This document shows, piece after piece, positions 7,319 to 10,210 of a stretch of 10,210 nt of DNA. The notes beneath the pieces were generated by a model. It saw nothing but the letters and a program-made list of their open reading frames with translations, made no database searches and had not been told where the DNA came from. The first letter of the stretch is position 1. Each line of letters starts with the position of its first letter. The position numbers and the translations under genes were made by a program. Origin of the DNA: Acidimicrobiales bacterium (GTDB lineage Bacteria > Actinomycetota > Acidimicrobiia > Acidimicrobiales > Poriferisodalaceae); NCBI GenBank assembly GCA_020439485.1, contig JAGQSP010000371.1, positions 1 to 10,210 of the forward strand. The letters are read 5' to 3'.

Positions 7319-8834
7319 TACAGCGCCCTTCGCCTTCTCGTCGCGTCGGTCACAACGGGTCGCGTTTGCAGCCGCCGCGGGCACGGTCGCCATCTTTCGG
7401 CTCGTCGTGCTGTTGACGGGTGGGGCTCCGGCCACCATCGACGCGGGCAACTGGATCGCATTCGGACAAGCCCTGGTGGCGGACTCGTCGAGATCTGGCG
7501 AGCTTGTGTACCCCCCGCTGGTGCCTTTGCTGACCTATGGGGCAACCACGGCGCTCGGGTTCCAGACGGGTGTTGCTGTGACCGGGGCGTTGTCTTCGGT
7601 GATGCCCGGCGCAGGCGTCTTCTGGGCGCTCGGGCGCTGTCAGATCGGGCGAGTCAGGCTGGTTGCCTCGATTCTGATGCTGGGAGTTGGTTCTGTGGGC
7701 GAGGCAGCCGCTTGGGGTGGGTTCCCTCAGCTCATAGGGTTCGGCCTGTTGCCAGTGGCGGTGGTGGCTGTGGACCGCTGGCTTTCCAAGCCTTCCGTGA
7801 GGGCGGTCATCGTTCCCTCGTGCCTCGTCTTCGCGGTGTTCGCCACGTCACACTTCGTTGCACTGATCCTCGTGGTGGCACTGCCGGTGGTCCTGGCGAG
7901 GCACCTCTTGCTTGCGGGTACAGCTCTGAAGCCTCGGCTGGCGTTGATGGCCAAAGCGGCCCTGCTGGTGGTGCCGCTGTTGTTGCTGGCTTCGACCTAC
8001 TGGAAGCTCGCGGGGGCAGCCTTCGGCGATGACAACGCGTTCGCAGAACTGGACGACTTGACGTGGGGCAATGTGCTCGACCGCCTCGAGCACGTATACG
8101 CGGAATGGCCATTGTTGTGGCGCCTGCTGGTGCCTTTGTCGGCTATCACGCCGTTCGTGAAGTGGGCCCCGAAGCATGGAGCGGCGGTGCGGCTCGTGCG
8201 GGTTCTCTGGTTCGCCCTGATCGTGGTCTCGGCCGTCACCAGGGAGAGTCGCTACCTCTACCTGGTGCCGCTGATCGCTCTCGTGGCCAGCTCGATCTGG
8301 CTCGAGGAACTGGAAGCCCGTACCTACGGCATGAGCCGCCGAACACGGGGTGTTGTGGTCGCTGCGGTTGGTATTTGTGCGGTGTGGCAGATGACCGCGG
8401 GCATCGGCCTGTTCGACGACCAGAGGTATTTCTATGGCCCGCTGACCCGCGACCTGACCGCGGCGATCGAAACTGCCGGCGACGCTACGACCGACGGGCG
8501 GCGCATAGCGGTCCCTTCGCTGGACGGCACACCCGTTGGGTGGTGGGTCGAGGCGCTCGGTGAGAGCGAAGCGCTCTATGGCTCGTCGCTGCGGTGGCTG
8601 GTGTTCCCCGACGAGATCGAGCGTGCGACGGCGGCGAACCGGGTATTCCGGCCCGACTTTCCTGCCAGCGATTCCTTGGGCCTGCTGCGAGAGGCCGACG
8701 TCGAAACGATTGTGCTGCCGCGCACCTGGCGGTGGTTCGACTACGACGCGGTGACCCGATGGGCCTACGAGAACGAACTCGAGACCTTGCTTGTAAACGC
8801 CGATGCCGTGGTGCTCAGGGTGGGGTTAGGCTGA
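7311..8834 (+). CDS. Polytopic membrane protein, GT-C glycosyltransferase-like
   Basis: The ATG at 7311 overlaps the end of the dehydrogenase gene by 8 nt, with GAGG at 7298-7301 as ribosome site; the protein has 507 residues. After a first membrane span (about 17-37) comes a loop with TID44AGNWIAFGQAL and YPPL (67-70). An acidic residue in the first outer loop followed by such a motif is typical of GT-C fold enzymes, which use polyprenyl-phosphate sugars outside the membrane. About ten hydrophobic segments follow up to roughly residue 390, including a conserved-looking SHFVALILVV stretch. The last 110 or so residues are soluble and probably extracytoplasmic. As last gene of the operon it may use the lipid-linked sugar made by the first gene. 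I cannot assign a named family with certainty; other options are a ligase-like or orphan membrane protein. The 3' end overlaps the convergent gene by 9 nt. Confidence 0.75.
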   Translation: MTDTAPFAFSSRRSQRVAFAAAAGTVAIFRLVVLLTGGAPATIDAGNWIAFGQALVADSSRSGELVYPPLVPLLTYGATTALGFQTGVAVTGALSSVMPGAGVFWALGRCQIGRVRLVASILMLGVGSVGEAAAWGGFPQLIGFGLLPVAVVAVDRWLSKPSVRAVIVPSCLVFAVFATSHFVALILVVALPVVLARHLLLAGTALKPRLALMAKAALLVVPLLLLASTYWKLAGAAFGDDNAFAELDDLTWGNVLDRLEHVYAEWPLLWRLLVPLSAITPFVKWAPKHGAAVRLVRVLWFALIVVSAVTRESRYLYLVPLIALVASSIWLEELEARTYGMSRRTRGVVVAAVGICAVWQMTAGIGLFDDQRYFYGPLTRDLTAAIETAGDATTDGRRIAVPSLDGTPVGWWVEALGESEALYGSSLRWLVFPDEIERATAANRVFRPDFPASDSLGLLREADVETIVLPRTWRWFDYDAVTRWAYENELETLLVNADAVVLRVGLG

Positions 8835-9620
8835 TCGATTGCGGCGAACCATCAAGGCCACGCCTCCGAGCGTGGCGCAGATGGCTACAGCTGCGATTGC
8901 CACGATGGCACCGTCGCCGGAACTGGAGCCCGAGTCAGAAGCCGCCGCGTCGGCGTTGGTGTCGTCTGGCTCATCGGCGTCCTCGTCGACGGTGGACGAG
9001 TCGCCCGGTGACCCCGCCTCCGATGACGGACTCGATTCTGAATCGTTCGTCGTGGACGGTTCGCTCGTGTCGCTGCCCGATGCCTCGCCTTGTTCCGAGC
9101 CTGCTCCGGCGTCCGTCGTGTCTCCGGTTGTCTCGGAGGTCGCAGCGGTTGTCGGGGTGGTGGTTGCGGGAGGCTGGGTGGTGTCGGCGACCGGGTCTGG
9201 TCCGATATCTGTGTCGGGCAGGTTCACGCGCACCGATAGAACGAGCGACCCGCCATCGGGAGTGGCGCCGGACATCACAGCTATGTACAAGTCCTGGGTG
9301 AGATCCACAGGAAGGGTGAACTGGAATGCCGCGCGGCCCGTCTCGTCCGCATCGGCCGTGCCCTGGGCAATGATCTCGCCGGTGCCGGTACTGGTCATCT
9401 CGACCTCTACAGGGGCCAGAGGTTCGAACCCGACGCCTTCGACCTCTGCGTCGCTTCCGTCGATCGTGATCGCCAACTGGCCCTGCTCGTTCGACTGGTA
9501 GGTCTCGGCCCGGGCTTGGGGGGCAACGATGGCACCCATCAAGGTGAGGGTCACCGCGGCTACAACCGTCCACAGCCCCAAAACGCCCCACCGATTGACT
9601 CTTGTGCCGCGCCTTGTCAT
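8826..9620 (-). CDS. Cell-surface protein: signal peptide, Ig-like domain, acidic Ser/Thr-rich stalk, C-terminal membrane anchor
   Basis: This 264-residue protein starts at ATG (9618-9620) with AGGA 9 nt upstream (complement of 9630-9633). A signal peptide with Arg-rich n-region and hydrophobic core ends in A-R-A at 36-38. Residues 40-130 resemble actinobacterial Ig-like repeats: E-G-V-G-F-E-P, then GTADADETGRAAF, then LPVDLTQDLYIAV. Residues 131-235 are low-complexity Thr/Pro, then Ser/Asp/Glu, like an extended and perhaps glycosylated stalk. A hydrophobic segment (236-258) and the tail RRNRSA then form a membrane anchor. No LPXTG motif precedes it, so sortase attachment is not supported. 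It probably acts as a display or adhesion protein. Its stop (TAA, complement of 8826-8828) lies inside the last codons of the operon. Its exact role is unknown. Confidence 0.85.
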   Translation of the reverse strand: MTRRGTRVNRWGVLGLWTVVAAVTLTLMGAIVAPQARAETYQSNEQGQLAITIDGSDAEVEGVGFEPLAPVEVEMTSTGTGEIIAQGTADADETGRAAFQFTLPVDLTQDLYIAVMSGATPDGGSLVLSVRVNLPDTDIGPDPVADTTQPPATTTPTTAATSETTGDTTDAGAGSEQGEASGSDTSEPSTTNDSESSPSSEAGSPGDSSTVDEDADEPDDTNADAAASDSGSSSGDGAIVAIAAVAICATLGGVALMVRRNRSA

Positions 9621-9803
9621 TTTTGAGGGTCCTGTCTGGCCGTTGAACGTGACCGATTGCGATCCTTCCAGACCCCAGTCGGATCGTTCGGTGCAGATTT
9701 GAGAGTAGCGCCACGCGCGGTGGTAATTAGCGCGGTCTGCGTGATAATTTTGCAGGGCGATCTTGGTGGCGGCCTCCAGGCGCGAAGACCCGAAGGCGAA
9801 CAG
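9621..9803. promoter_or_regulatory. Divergent intergenic region with promoter candidates
   Basis: These 183 bp separate two divergent genes and must hold both promoters. A local AT-rich island at 9721-9751 stands out: TAATTA at 9724-9729 and GATAAT at 9743-9748. GATAAT is a good -10 hexamer for the rightward gene and would leave a leader of about 50 nt, but no clear -35 box sits 16-18 nt upstream. For the leftward gene the best -10 is TACTCT (complement of 9702-9707), again without a good -35. AAGG at 9793-9796 is the ribosome site of the rightward gene. The region is certain; the individual boxes are weak. Confidence 0.4.
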
Positions 9804-10210
9804 ATGTCCTCAACCCGTCGAGTTATCGACACAGAATCCCAATCCGGCGGGCCGGGGCGCGTCCGCATTGGCACATGGTTCCTGGCCGCCTTGGCCATAG
9901 GAATTGCCCTCACTTGGGTCAACCCCACGCCATCTGCAGGCGTCTACGACACTGGCGGCGGCGGCGGGGGAGTCGTCGGCGACGGCTACTGGATGCTGTC
10001 GGCGTCCGGCAAGGTCTACAACTTCGGTGCGGCCGGTGATTTCGGCGACTTCGCCGACAACGTCGGGGGATCCATCCCGTCGCCCGCCGTCGATCTCGCG
10101 GCTGTACCCGACGGCTCCGGCTATTACATCCTCGACACGGCAGGCAGGGTCTATGCATTCGGATCGGCCGTGGCGAGGGGCTCGGCTGTGGGACGACTCG
10201 ATGTGGGCGA
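9804..10210 (+). CDS. Exported beta-propeller-like repeat protein (3' partial)
   Basis: The frame opens at ATG 9804 with AAGG 7 nt upstream and runs off the right edge after 135 codons. The N-terminus has basic residues (RR at 5-6, R19, R21), a hydrophobic core at about 22-39 (WFLAALAIGIALTWV) and a plausible cleavage site PSA at 43-45. Six glycines follow (51-56). Two repeat units are visible with a period of 45 residues: GYWMLSASGKVYNFGAAG from 61 and GYYILDTAGRVYAFGSA from 106. Units of this GYW/GYY...G-x-V-Y-x-F-G type recur in secreted proteins of Acidimicrobiia and related actinobacteria and are thought to form beta-propellers. The rest of the protein, perhaps with an enzymatic domain, lies outside. 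Probably secreted or surface-bound; function unknown. Confidence 0.83.
   Translation, partial: MSSTRRVIDTESQSGGPGRVRIGTWFLAALAIGIALTWVNPTPSAGVYDTGGGGGGVVGDGYWMLSASGKVYNFGAAGDFGDFADNVGGSIPSPAVDLAAVPDGSGYYILDTAGRVYAFGSAVARGSAVGRLDVG

Noticed and set aside
8839..9501. A 220-codon open frame on the plus strand opposite the Ig-like surface protein
   Set aside because: The minus-strand frame has a signal peptide, Ig-like motifs, a membrane anchor and a ribosome site; the plus-strand frame is its low-complexity mirror.
9711..9723. Inverted repeat CCAC-GCGCG-GTGG in the divergent promoter region
   Set aside because: Only 4 bp per arm in GC-rich DNA is expected by chance; not enough to call an operator.

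Overview
The window reads as a stretch of a GC-rich actinobacterial chromosome. I infer the class Acidimicrobiia (Ilumatobacter-like), but no marker gene here proves it. The pointers are the heavy bias to G/C in third codon positions, the secreted repeat protein at the right end with GYW/GYY...VY.FG motifs, and the style of the Ig-like and Cys-framed repeat domains. No tRNA, rRNA, insertion sequence, CRISPR array or phage gene is visible.

Layout. (a) 1-3873, + strand: the 3' part of a very large secreted animal-type haem peroxidase. Its visible part holds the C-terminal two thirds of the peroxidase domain, an RTX-type calcium-binding repeat block, and four Cys-framed beta-type repeats that end at the stop codon. 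(b) 3905-3934: a perfect 13-bp hairpin with a UUCG-type loop, a clear terminator. (c) 4009-8834, + strand: four genes whose ends overlap (4, 4 and 8 nt). They encode a GT2 polyprenyl-phosphate-sugar-synthase-like glycosyltransferase, a GT4 glycosyltransferase, a Gfo/Idh/MocA dehydrogenase and a polytopic GT-C-like membrane protein. (d) 8826-9620, - strand: a surface protein with signal peptide, Ig-like domain, acidic Ser/Thr-rich stalk and C-terminal membrane anchor; it overlaps the end of the operon by 9 nt. (e) 9621-9803: a 183-bp divergent promoter region. (f) 9804 to the right edge, + strand: the start of an exported beta-propeller-like repeat protein, cut by the window.

How it fits together. 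Every product has a cell-envelope or extracellular role. The four-gene operon has the parts of a small surface-glycan or glycolipid pathway: a membrane GT2 that could charge polyprenyl phosphate with a sugar, a GT4 that could add a sugar from a nucleotide donor, a sugar dehydrogenase that could modify the donor, and a multi-membrane-span protein that could use the lipid-linked sugar outside the membrane. The donor, acceptor and product cannot be read from sequence. The peroxidase is cut off from the operon by the terminator and is probably separate in function.

The most unusual items are the domain layout of the peroxidase (haem peroxidase, RTX, then four C-x(10-11)-C repeats instead of a typical type I secretion end) and the compact overlapping glycan operon. 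I see no clear sign of an undescribed defence or mobile system.
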